Part shown: piece by piece, positions 49,106 to 58,187 of the stretch
Position numbering within the stretch: the first letter of the stretch is position 1
Layout of the letters: every line of letters starts with the position of its first letter
Assembly (NCBI RefSeq): GCF_001905655.1
Contig: NZ_JMHT01000030.1
Span: forward strand, 1-64,000
Source: Mycobacterium sp. ST-F2
GTDB taxonomy: Bacteria; Actinomycetota; Actinomycetes; Mycobacteriales; Mycobacteriaceae
Direction of reading: 5' to 3'
Length of the DNA: 64,000 nt
The notes under the pieces: generated by a model
Databases searched by the model: none
Seen by the model: only the letters and a program-made list of their open reading frames with translations
What the model was told of the DNA's origin: nothing
Translations under genes and position numbers: made by a program

Positions 49106-50538
49106 GTGGACTATCAAGAGGTCAGTGCGTTGCGGGAGCGGCATCCTGCCTGGCGGCTGCTGCGTGCAGGCAATGCCACGCTCATCCTGTCCTTCCTAGG
49201 GGAGTTCTTCGTCGAGGGCAATCGTGGCGCGTGCTCTGCCAGCGAGGTCGCCGGTGCGCTCGATGAGCATCTTTATGCGCTGAATGCCGACGAGGCCCGG
49301 TACCCCAAGGAGCCGCGCGCCTATCTGGAAGATTGGGCGGCTACGGAGGCTGGATACCTGCGGCGGTTCTACCCACCAGGCGACGACGAGGTTCACTACG
49401 AGGTGACACCGGCATTCGAGAAGTCCTATTCCTGGGTTCTCAATCTGCGGGGGCGGTCCTTCGTCGGCACCGAATCGAGATTGCACACCGTTGTCGAACT
49501 ACTGCGTCAGATTGTGCACGGAACCGAAGTTCAACCCGAAGTGCGGACGGCTGAATTGCGTCGGCGCAGAGCTGAACTCGATGCGGAGATCGCATCGATT
49601 GAAGCGGGCAACGTCCCCATGTTGGACGCCACCGGCGTACGTGACCGCTATCAGCAGTTGTCGGCAACGGCCCGCGAACTGCTGGCGGATTTCCGCGAAG
49701 TCGAAGACAATTTCCGGTTGTTGGATCGAGCCGCGCGCGAGAAGATCGCGGCTTGGGAAGGAGCTAAGGGCGAATTGCTCGCGGAGTTGGTTGGTAGCCG
49801 CTCGGAGATCGCCGGCTCGGATCAAGGACGCAGCTTTCAAGCGTTCTATGACTTCTTGCTCTCGAACAACGCCAGACAGAGCTGGCCGATCTGCTGGCCA
49901 AGGTTACCGCTCTCGACGCGATCGAACCCGATCAGCGGAGCAACAGCGTCAAGGGAATCCACCATGACTGGTCGGAGGCCGCCGACAGGGCGCAGCGCAC
50001 GGTCCGGCAGATCTCCGAACAGCTGCGACGTTTTCTCGACGATCAAGTCTGGCTGGAGAACCGCCGTGTGTTGGGCCTCGTCCGGGCAGTGGAGACGGCC
50101 GCCCTTGAGGTGCGCAGGAACCCGCCGTCCTTCGGTCTCGAGGTCGACGAGCCGGGCATCGAAATCGCACTGCCCTTCGAGCGTCCGCTGTATCAGCCGC
50201 CGGTGGCGGTTGCTGTCGAGAGTCAAATAAGCGAAGCCACCGAGCAGGTCGACGCCGCACTATTGTTCGACCAGACGTACATCGACCAGGTACGACTGGC
50301 CGAGACTATCCGCGCTGTGCTACCTCGCAATACATCAGCACTGCTATCCGATGTGATCGCTGCTCACCCGATTGAACAGGGTGCGGCCGAGATCGTCGGC
50401 TACCTTGCGCTGAACGATGAGGATGTGAGCATCGACATGGATGAGACCGAGGAGACCATTCTGGAATACGTGGACGTTGCCGATTCCGACCTCATCAAGC
50501 GCGCCAGACTACCTAAAGTGACGGTGCGACGGCGATGA
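49106..50538 (+). pseudogene. jetA: jetA (DUF3375), Wadjet subunit, frameshifted
   Basis: JetA is a kleisin-like subunit of the SMC complex in Wadjet. The protein starts VDYQEVSALRERHPAWRLLRA (GTG 49106; ATG 49073 is in frame upstream) and reads normally to SFQAFYDFLLS. Then the frame breaks: restoring one G after 49864 gives EQRQTELADLLAKV and continues, in the next frame, through DDQVWLENRRVLGLVRAVE to 50538. The end overlaps jetB (ATGA). If real, the system lacks an intact JetA. Confidence 0.88.
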
Positions 50539-51128
50539 GTACGGACCGTGATGTCGCGGCCACCATCATCCGGCTAATGCAGGGTGTCGTCTACCGCACC
50601 TCCGACGAGGACACCTGGCTGGTCCTAGAACGTCAGGGTGCCGGTGTGCGTGACCATTTCGCCACCATTGGCGTCGACGTCGTTACTGATGAGGCCGAGG
50701 GTTACGCATACCTGCGTTCGCGGTCGGAGGAAGAAGGTGTGGAGGCGCTACCGCGTCTGGTGCGCCGGCGGGCGCTCACCTACAACGTCAGCCTGCTGTT
50801 AGTCCTGTTGCGCAAACGCCTGGTTGAATTCGAAACCAGTGGTGGTGAGGGAAGATTGGTTCTCAGCACTGACCAGATCGTTGAACTGCTGCGACTGTTC
50901 CAAGCGGAATCCACGAACGATGCCCGTGTTGTCGACCGAGCAGAGGCCACAATCAAGAAGGCTGCCGAGCTCGGGTTCCTGCGACAGCTCCGCGGTCAGC
51001 GCGATCATTGGGAGGTGCGGCGCATCCTCAAGGCCTACGTCGATGCACAGACCCTAGCCGACTTCGCCGGCAAGCTGCGCGAGTACGCAGGGCTTCCTGT
51101 CGGCGATGAGCGAGCGAACCGTGAGTGA
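50535..51128 (+). CDS. jetB: Wadjet protein JetB (DUF4194)
   Basis: 197 residues, MukE-like KITE protein of the Wadjet SMC complex. Contains RLVRRRALTYNVSLLLVLLRKRLVEFE, a typical DUF4194 stretch. ATG 50535 overlaps the jetA stop, and the 3' end overlaps jetC by 23 bases. Intact. Confidence 0.92.
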   Translation: MSTDRDVAATIIRLMQGVVYRTSDEDTWLVLERQGAGVRDHFATIGVDVVTDEAEGYAYLRSRSEEEGVEALPRLVRRRALTYNVSLLLVLLRKRLVEFETSGGEGRLVLSTDQIVELLRLFQAESTNDARVVDRAEATIKKAAELGFLRQLRGQRDHWEVRRILKAYVDAQTLADFAGKLREYAGLPVGDERANRE

Positions 51129-54100
51129 AACTCTCTCCGACGCAGTGGAACTCGTTGATGGACAGCGAGCCGGATACCGGCTGCAATACGCCGAAGTCTA
51201 TAACTGGGGAACCTTCGACGACCACGTATGGCGCTTCACGCCCGGTACCGATACGGCGCTGTTGACCGGTGACATCGGCTCAGGCAAGTCAACGATAGTC
51301 GACGCGCTCACGACCTTACTTGTTCCCTCGCACAAGGCCGCCTACAACAAGGCCGCCGGTGCAGACGCCAAGGAACGTACGCTGCGCTCCTACGTCGAGG
51401 GTCACTACAAGTCCGAGCGCAACGAGACCACTGGCAAATCCCGCCCAAAAGGCTTGCGTGAGAACAAGCGCACCTACTCGGTGATTCTCGGTGTCTTCCA
51501 CAATCACGGCTACGACGAGACGGTCACGCTGGCCCAAGTGTTTCAGCAACGCGAGAGTACCGGTCAGCCGTATCGGTTCTTCGTGACCGCGATCAAAGAG
51601 CTGTCGGTCGCCGGTGATTTCGCTGATTTTGGTACTGACTTGCGCGCGCTGCGCCGACGCCTGAGGGCGGCAGGCGCGGAAATTTTCGACGAGTTTCCCA
51701 AGTACGCGACTTCGTTGCGTCGTCTGCTCGGTATCCGATCGGACCAGGCACTAGAGCTGTTCCATCAGACAGTGTCGATGAAATCCGTTGGCAACCTCAA
51801 TGATTTCGTCCGTGATCACATGTTGGAACCGAGTGACTCGACTGACCGGGTTCGTGACATCATCGGACACTTCGACGACCTATCCAAGGCTCACGACGCC
51901 GTCAAGCGGGCCCGCGAGCAGCTCGAGGCTCTCCAACCTATCGTGGAAACGGCGGCCAAGTACGACGCTGCACTTGCCGAACGCGACGGACTCGATCATG
52001 AACGGTCCGCAGTCAGGTCGTACATCGCAGAACTTCGGTCCGGTCTGCTCTTTGCGGAGATCACGCGGCTCGAGGCAGAGGGCGCGGCCCTGTGGGCGCA
52101 GCAGGATGCGGCCGAATCGGAGCAGCGACGGCTAAACCACGAACGTGAATCCCTGATCGAACAGCGCGCGAAGGCGGGTGGGGATCGGATCGGAGAGCTG
52201 GAACGACTGGCCGCCGAGGCACGCGCTCAAACAGAAGCACGCCAACAGACCAGGGTCCTATTTGATGCCGCCGTCTCTGACGCTGGCCTGGACTCGGTCT
52301 CCGACGAGCGGGCGTTCGCCGCGCTGTCAACGTTGGTTGGCGCCGAACGTCCCCGCTTGACCAATCGGAAGCGCGATATGGACACGGCCGTTGTCGACGC
52401 GATCGGACGGGAGCGAGAAATTCGACGAAAGTGCGAGGTCCTTACAGGGGAGATCGGCAGCCTGGAACAGCGCACCAACAACCTGCCGCATGAACAAGTG
52501 GCCATCCGGGCCGAATTGTGTTCCGCGCTGAATCTGACGCCGGGGGAATTACCTTATGCCGGGGAGCTTCTCGACGTAGACGACGAGCACTCGCAATGGC
52601 GAGGCGCTGCCGAACGCGTGCTCCGGGGGTTTGCGCTGTCCCTGCTGGTGCCGCAACGACATTATGACGCTGTCGCCGCATGGGTGAATGGACGCAGTCT
52701 CACAGTTGCGGGGCGGGGAGCCAAGTTGGTCTACGAGCGAGTACCGGCGCACCGGGTACGGCTGCAGCCGACGGTCGAGGATGGGCTGCTGCTGGCTGAC
52801 TGCATCGATGTGCGGGAAGGGCCATTCACGGAATACCTCCGCCACGAGCTGATGAAGCGGGCCAACTTTCGTTGCGCGGCGACACTCGATGAGTTCCGCA
52901 ATCATCCCCGCGCCGTCACCCGTGAGGGACAAGTGCGCTCGGGTGACCGGCACGAAAAGGACGATCGACACCGCGTCGACGATCCGCGGCGCTGGGTGCT
53001 GGGCTGGATCAATGAACGCAAGATTGCCGCGCTGCGCAACGAGTTGACCGAGCTGCAACAGGAGCATTCGGAGGCAACCGATGTTGCTACGCAGTTGGGC
53101 GAGCAGAGGGAGGCGCTGCAGCAACGGCTCGATGCGTTCCTGCGCGTCGAGGGGTTCCGCTCGTGGGCCGACCTTGATGTCGACGAGGCTGCGTCGCGTG
53201 CCGCGGCACATGACGCCGAACGTGTCCGTTTGCAGTCCGGTTCGTCGCGGTTGGAAGAGATCACCCTGGCGCTGGAACACAATGCTGAGCAGTCCTCTGC
53301 CGCAACGAAACTGAGCAGGGAGATCACCGGGCGGCTCGCCACCACGGCGGCGTCCGTGCAGCGCGCGAAGCAAGACCGTGCGCGGGACGACGATTTCGTC
53401 GCTGCTCAGCCGGAGCGTCAACTGGAAACCGCCCGGGCGTCGTACCACGCACTCGACGAACGCCTCGGGGAACGCCGGCCCAAACAGGCAGCGCAATGTG
53501 CCGAAATCGAGACGACACTGTCAGCGGACCTGCATCGACGCATCGAGCGGCTTTCTGGTCAACTAAGTGGCCACGCGCTGAACCTGACTCAGTACATGAG
53601 CGAGGTGCTGCGTCGGTGGCCCGAGCAGCGCGCCGATATGGACGCAACTGTAGCTGCTCGCGGCGACTTCCTCGCGTTTCGTGACCGCGTCGCTACCGAC
53701 GACTTGCCGCGTTTCGAGAGCGAATTCAAAGAACAGCTGAATAAGAACGCCATCCAAGAACTCGCCGGGTTCAATAACTGGCTGGGGCGGCAGGCGTCAG
53801 CCATCGATGAGCGAGTCGACCGGATCAACGATGCGCTCGGCGCAGTGCCATACAACCCGGGCCGCTTCATTCGGTTGGAGAAGGAACCCACCACTAATCA
53901 GGATGTCGCACAGTTCCGTTCGGATCTGCGTAGCCTGACCAACGACATGCTGGCTGTCGACGGCGACCAGTACTCGGAGCAGCGGTTCCTGGATGTGAAG
54001 AGGATCATCGAGCGGTTCCGTGGGCGGGACGGTTACGCTGAATCGGACAAGAACTGGACCCGCCGGGTAACCGACGTGCGCAACTGGTTCGTCTTCTCGG

Positions 54101-54504
54101 CCTCCGAACGCGACGTGGAAACAGACGTCGAGTGGGAGCACTACAGCGACTCGGACGGCAAGTCCGGGGGGCAGAAAGAGAAGCTTGCCTACACGATTCT
54201 GGCGGCCTCACTGGCCTACCAATTCGGCCTCGAATGGGGAGTCTCACGGTCGCGTGACTTCCGATTCGCGGTGATCGACGAGGCGTTCGGACGCGGTTCG
54301 GATGTCTCCACGCGATATGCGCTGGAGTTGTTCGCGACGCTGGGGCTGCAGCTGTTGATTGTTACGCCGCTGCAGAAGGTGCACGTGATCGAGCCGTATG
54401 TGAAAGCCATTGGGATCGTGGATAATCCGGGCGGTACATACTCCCGGCTACAGACCATGACAATCGAGGAGTACCGCAGCCGTCGTGACGGATCCTCGGT
54501 ATGA
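51106..54504 (+). CDS. jetC: Wadjet SMC ATPase JetC (EptC/MksB-like)
   Basis: 1132 residues. MukB-like ATPase that extrudes DNA loops and marks small circular DNA. Walker A GDIGSGKST at about 55-63, ABC signature SGGQKEK at about 1020 and Walker B VIDEAFGRG at about 1056 bracket a long coiled-coil region (about 270-960). Homologous to EptC of M. smegmatis, which restricts plasmid maintenance. ATG 51106, with GTG 51121 possible. Intact. Confidence 0.95.
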   Translation: MSERTVSETLSDAVELVDGQRAGYRLQYAEVYNWGTFDDHVWRFTPGTDTALLTGDIGSGKSTIVDALTTLLVPSHKAAYNKAAGADAKERTLRSYVEGHYKSERNETTGKSRPKGLRENKRTYSVILGVFHNHGYDETVTLAQVFQQRESTGQPYRFFVTAIKELSVAGDFADFGTDLRALRRRLRAAGAEIFDEFPKYATSLRRLLGIRSDQALELFHQTVSMKSVGNLNDFVRDHMLEPSDSTDRVRDIIGHFDDLSKAHDAVKRAREQLEALQPIVETAAKYDAALAERDGLDHERSAVRSYIAELRSGLLFAEITRLEAEGAALWAQQDAAESEQRRLNHERESLIEQRAKAGGDRIGELERLAAEARAQTEARQQTRVLFDAAVSDAGLDSVSDERAFAALSTLVGAERPRLTNRKRDMDTAVVDAIGREREIRRKCEVLTGEIGSLEQRTNNLPHEQVAIRAELCSALNLTPGELPYAGELLDVDDEHSQWRGAAERVLRGFALSLLVPQRHYDAVAAWVNGRSLTVAGRGAKLVYERVPAHRVRLQPTVEDGLLLADCIDVREGPFTEYLRHELMKRANFRCAATLDEFRNHPRAVTREGQVRSGDRHEKDDRHRVDDPRRWVLGWINERKIAALRNELTELQQEHSEATDVATQLGEQREALQQRLDAFLRVEGFRSWADLDVDEAASRAAAHDAERVRLQSGSSRLEEITLALEHNAEQSSAATKLSREITGRLATTAASVQRAKQDRARDDDFVAAQPERQLETARASYHALDERLGERRPKQAAQCAEIETTLSADLHRRIERLSGQLSGHALNLTQYMSEVLRRWPEQRADMDATVAARGDFLAFRDRVATDDLPRFESEFKEQLNKNAIQELAGFNNWLGRQASAIDERVDRINDALGAVPYNPGRFIRLEKEPTTNQDVAQFRSDLRSLTNDMLAVDGDQYSEQRFLDVKRIIERFRGRDGYAESDKNWTRRVTDVRNWFVFSASERDVETDVEWEHYSDSDGKSGGQKEKLAYTILAASLAYQFGLEWGVSRSRDFRFAVIDEAFGRGSDVSTRYALELFATLGLQLLIVTPLQKVHVIEPYVKAIGIVDNPGGTYSRLQTMTIEEYRSRRDGSSV

Positions 54505-55670
54505 ACGCTGCTTGGACCTCGGCTGAGGATGTAGCCGCACGGGTCAGGCGTCGGTGGGATGACGGGTCGCTACTGCGGAGCTACGCCAACGCCGAGCCGT
54601 TCGCGCCGATCGAGGTGCCGCTGCGCGGCCCCACGCTTGCTCAGATCGGTGACGACATCGCTGCCGCGCGTGATTGGGTCGTGGCCTTGGACGGTGGTCG
54701 CGGCAACGACGTCCGTTACGCGCTGGAATGGAAGACCGTCGGCGGCAGACAGATTGGTCGCAATGCAGTACCTATCCGCGCGGTGGTTTCTTCGTACGAA
54801 CAGGCTTGGACGTTGCTTGGCGTGGTGGCGACAGTCCGCCGTTTCGATAGACTGCTGACGCTGACGGCGCAGCATAAGCCTGTCCGTGACTGGATTGCTT
54901 CGTACCCGCACCGTGCTCTGTCACTGGTATCGGAGATGCCGCGCTTGGTCGCAGCGTACGAGTGGCTGGACGGTCACAGGCACTCACAGCGATATCTGCG
55001 GGAGCTCAGCGCCCCCGGGGTCGATACCAAGTTCGCCGAGCGTTATCGGTCCGATCTGGCTGGAATGCTTGGTGTTTCGTCATCGCCTGGCGGATTTCTG
55101 GCTGATTTGGGCCTGCGGGCCAAGCCCAGTCTTCTGCGGTTGCGCCTTTCGTCGTCGTTGGGCCTTCCGGTACCGCTGACTGAGGTTGCAGCACGGACCG
55201 ACGAACTGGCGCAGTTGGACGTGCAACCGCATGTTGCGCTGATCATCGAGAACGAGATCAGTTATCTCAGCGCTGCGGTACCTCCAAATGGTGTGGTGAT
55301 CTGGGGCAAGGGTTTCGATGTCGACAATGCCGGGAAGCTGCAGTGGCTGGCCGGTGCAGACGTCATTTACTGGGGTGACATCGACACGCATGGATTCGCG
55401 ATACTCGATCGTCTGCGGGCCTGGCTGCCAAGCGCGCGCTCGGTGCTGATGGACCGGGAGACCCTGCTGACGCACCGCGATCGTTGGGTGAGTGAGGATC
55501 GTCCGGCAAAATCGCTACTCACTCGACTGACTGCTGACGAGTACCGCCTGTACTCCGAGTTGGTCGAAGGGGGGTTGGGGGACGGCGTGCGCCTCGAGCA
55601 AGAGCGGGTGGACTGGTCTTGGGTCGAGCAGCGGTTGCGTCTCACGCAGGAGCGCACTGCAGAGTCGTAG
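54501..55670 (+). CDS. jetD: Wadjet nuclease JetD (DUF3322/DUF2220)
   Basis: 389 residues. Topoisomerase VI A-like nuclease that cleaves plasmid DNA. The N-terminal half is DUF3322; the C-terminal Toprim has E250 (IIENEIS) and D293-x-D295 (YWGDIDTHG), so the catalytic residues are present. Start ATG 54501 overlaps the jetC stop (ATGA). Intact. Confidence 0.94.
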   Translation: MNAAWTSAEDVAARVRRRWDDGSLLRSYANAEPFAPIEVPLRGPTLAQIGDDIAAARDWVVALDGGRGNDVRYALEWKTVGGRQIGRNAVPIRAVVSSYEQAWTLLGVVATVRRFDRLLTLTAQHKPVRDWIASYPHRALSLVSEMPRLVAAYEWLDGHRHSQRYLRELSAPGVDTKFAERYRSDLAGMLGVSSSPGGFLADLGLRAKPSLLRLRLSSSLGLPVPLTEVAARTDELAQLDVQPHVALIIENEISYLSAAVPPNGVVIWGKGFDVDNAGKLQWLAGADVIYWGDIDTHGFAILDRLRAWLPSARSVLMDRETLLTHRDRWVSEDRPAKSLLTRLTADEYRLYSELVEGGLGDGVRLEQERVDWSWVEQRLRLTQERTAES

Positions 55671-55743
55671 GCTCGAAGCTGGGACCTACAGTGCACCGCT
55701 GGTGCGTGAGTGGCCGAGTCGCACCGCTTCTGAAGTGCGAAGA

Positions 55744-55806
55744 GTTGTCGAACGGCATCTTTCGCGAATGTTGTCGAGCGGCTACAATCTGTGATGTTGT
55801 CGAACG
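55744..55806. promoter_or_regulatory. Three phased repeats, HipB operator candidates
   Basis: GTTGTCGAACG at 55744, GTTGTCGAGCG at 55770 and GTTGTCGAACG at 55796 begin exactly 26 bases apart, in the same orientation, ending 18 bases before the HipB start. A weaker fourth copy (GGTGTCGAAATG) overlaps the start codon. Regular phasing near a toxin-antitoxin promoter fits cooperative repressor binding. Confidence 0.7.
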
Positions 55807-55824
55807 ACTACATGAGGTGTCGAA

Positions 55825-56118
55825 ATGCAAGTCAAGACGATGGGTGATCTTGGTGCGCTCGTTCGTTCGGCGCGTACCGCCCGCGGGATGACGCAGGCCG
55901 ATCTTGCGGCGCAACTGCACACGAGCCGAGATTGGGTAATTCGTTTGGAGAAAGGGCACCCGCGGCTCGAAGCGCAACGGGTTCTCGACGCTCTGCGTGT
56001 CGTTGGTATTGACCTCCACGCCGCTGTTTCCGGGACACCGTTGAAAGCTCCTTCGAAATCGCAACGGCAAGTTCCCCGTGACCCGTTTGACGCGCTCTTC
56101 GGCCCGAAGAAGGCGTAG
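55825..56118 (+). CDS. hipB: HipB-like antitoxin (Xre HTH)
   Basis: 97 residues. The HTH (about 10-65) has GMTQADLAAQLHTSRDWVIRLEKG. The C-terminal tail ends PFDALFGPKKA, a common HipB ending that contacts the toxin. Start ATG 55825. The stop overlaps hipA by one base. It should neutralise HipA and bind the phased repeats. Confidence 0.9.
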   Translation: MQVKTMGDLGALVRSARTARGMTQADLAAQLHTSRDWVIRLEKGHPRLEAQRVLDALRVVGIDLHAAVSGTPLKAPSKSQRQVPRDPFDALFGPKKA

Positions 56119-57398
56119 TGGCGACTCGAACGTTACGCGTGTACCTTGACGGAACTCCTATCGGAACGGCCGCGCAATCGTCGCAGGGCGCGCTGAGTTT
56201 CAGCTACGACGACGAGTACCTCGAACAAGGTGATCCGACGCCGTTGTCGTTGTCGTTGCCGGTCCTGTCAAAGCGGCACCGGGACAAGGCGGTCCGCGCA
56301 TATCTTGAGGGCCTGCTGCCTGACAGCGAAGGAGCGCGACAGCGATGGGGACGCGAGTACAACGTGTCGCCGAACAATCCGTTCTCGTTGCTCGCGCATG
56401 TCGGTCGCGATGCGGCCGGCGCAGTTCAGATTCTTCCGTCTGATCTCGACCCGGCCGATGCGCGTGATCGAACCGGTGACATCGACTGGCTCAGAGATAC
56501 CGACTTCGCCGAGCTGGTGCGTGACCTCGCTACCCATCAATCCGACTGGGACCCAGGGAGATTCGGGGGGCGCTGGAGTCTTGCCGGCGCCCAACCAAAA
56601 GCAGCGCTGTTCCGTGACCCGGCGTCAGGGCGATTCGGTATCCCGCGTGACGCCACGCCGACGACCGTGATCGTCAAGCCTGCGATCGCTGGTTATGCCC
56701 GTCACCACATCAACGAGGCGCTGTGTCTGAGCGCCGCCGGTGAGGCTGGTCTACTTGCGGCTGGATCCGAGGTAGTCGAGATCGCTGACGTTCAGGTACT
56801 GATCTCGATGCGCTACGACCGGCTTCATGACGGGACCGCGTGGCGCCGGGTCCATCAAGAGGACATGTGCCAGGCATTGTCGGTACACCCCAGCTTGAAG
56901 TACCAGTCCGACGGAGGGCCGGGCGTGGGCAAGATCGCGGATCTACTCGCCAGGCTCCCGATCGAGGACCGCGAGGTCAATGCCGAGCGCTTCTTCAAAG
57001 CTCTGGCATACAACGTGCTGATCGGCGGAACGGACGCTCACGCTAAGAACTACTCGCTGGTCCTCATTGGCGCGCGGGCGCAGGTATCGCCCCTGTATGA
57101 CGTAGCGTCGGCGGCACCGTACGACCAGCATCAGCGGCTGCTGTCATCGATGAAAATCGGTGACCACTGGAAGATGCTTGACGTTACGAATTCTGATTGG
57201 CGCACGGTAGGCCGTCGACTCGGGCTCTCCGGGGACCGGGCCGTGGCTTGGGTTGATGAACTTCGAAAGCAACTTCCTGGTGCGTTCGAGCGGGCGGTTG
57301 CTTCGCTGCCGGTGAGTGCGCAGGCAGAGGCAAAACGCATGGGGGACCGGATTGTTGAGCATATTGCTGGAACCTGGAGGCCGAGCTTGAGTAGTTGA
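56118..57398 (+). CDS. hipA: HipA-like serine/threonine kinase toxin
   Basis: 426 residues. In E. coli the family phosphorylates GltX and induces persistence. N-subdomain to about 110 (VYLDGTPIGT), then kinase core with catalytic D306 and N311 in GGTDAHAKNYS, followed by the metal-binding PLYDVASA. All key residues are present, so it should be an active kinase. Start GTG 56118. Adjacent to Wadjet. Confidence 0.93.
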   Translation: MATRTLRVYLDGTPIGTAAQSSQGALSFSYDDEYLEQGDPTPLSLSLPVLSKRHRDKAVRAYLEGLLPDSEGARQRWGREYNVSPNNPFSLLAHVGRDAAGAVQILPSDLDPADARDRTGDIDWLRDTDFAELVRDLATHQSDWDPGRFGGRWSLAGAQPKAALFRDPASGRFGIPRDATPTTVIVKPAIAGYARHHINEALCLSAAGEAGLLAAGSEVVEIADVQVLISMRYDRLHDGTAWRRVHQEDMCQALSVHPSLKYQSDGGPGVGKIADLLARLPIEDREVNAERFFKALAYNVLIGGTDAHAKNYSLVLIGARAQVSPLYDVASAAPYDQHQRLLSSMKIGDHWKMLDVTNSDWRTVGRRLGLSGDRAVAWVDELRKQLPGAFERAVASLPVSAQAEAKRMGDRIVEHIAGTWRPSLSS

Positions 57399-57497
57399 GT
57401 GCGACGTCCTCGACAGGCCGGACAAGTTTGGACCCTGCGAGACGCAGTCTGTGGCGCGGGTACCGCTCGACTCATGCGCCAGGGCTCTGGTGAGCCC

Positions 57498-58088
57498 TTA
57501 CGCACTGGGGCTGACGGTCCTGCCGAGGAACGCCAGCAACTTGGTGGTGCGCGACGCGCCCGCCGGCGCGGGCTGCTCCGGACCGAACGCGCCCGGGCGC
57601 CGGAGCATCTGCGCCGGCACCGAGTGGACCAGCCCCTCGGACAGGGTGAGCAGGTCGTCGGGCAGCTCGATCGACTCGCCCAGCGACTGGCGTAGATCCC
57701 AGGTGTGCAGGGCCAGATCGGCAATCGGGAACAGCAGCGCGCGGCGCAGCGGAACCTCGCCTTGCGGGGACTTGCGCGGGGCATCGAGATCCGCGGTGGG
57801 TAGCGCGTCGCGCAGCCGAATTGCCAACGCGCTCAGTTGATCGGCGGGGTTGCCGTACATCCAGTCCGACGGTGCGGAAGGGCCGTCCCAGAGCTCGCCG
57901 TCTTCGGCGAGCACGATGATTCGGGTGGCGCTGCCGGTCGCGTGCGCGACCAACTCGCGCACGGTCCAGTCCTGCAGGATCGACGGATCGTCCCAGCGGT
58001 CGGCGGGAACGTCACGGACGGCGGCGGTGAGCAGGTCGAGGGCCTCGACAGCCAACACGCCAAGCTCGGGAGTCGTGTCTTCGCTCAT
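57498..58088 (-). CDS. DinB-fold TIGR03086-type protein
   Basis: 196 residues. Four-helix DinB-type fold of the mycothiol-dependent maleylpyruvate isomerase group, with LQDWTVRELVAHATGSATRIIV and LHTWDLRQSLGE. His in the DinB metal site appears in LVAHATG and LALHTWD. Such proteins often bind mycothiol; the substrate is unknown. Start ATG 58088. Divergent from the zinc-finger SDR. Confidence 0.8.
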   Translation of the reverse strand: MSEDTTPELGVLAVEALDLLTAAVRDVPADRWDDPSILQDWTVRELVAHATGSATRIIVLAEDGELWDGPSAPSDWMYGNPADQLSALAIRLRDALPTADLDAPRKSPQGEVPLRRALLFPIADLALHTWDLRQSLGESIELPDDLLTLSEGLVHSVPAQMLRRPGAFGPEQPAPAGASRTTKLLAFLGRTVSPSA

Positions 58089-58187
58089 AAGGGCCACGGT
58101 ACGAGCAGGCACCGACATCGGTCGACGGATCGGGCCAGCCGGTTCGCTAATTGGCCTGCTGCGGCCCCGTCCCCGTACCCTTCCACG

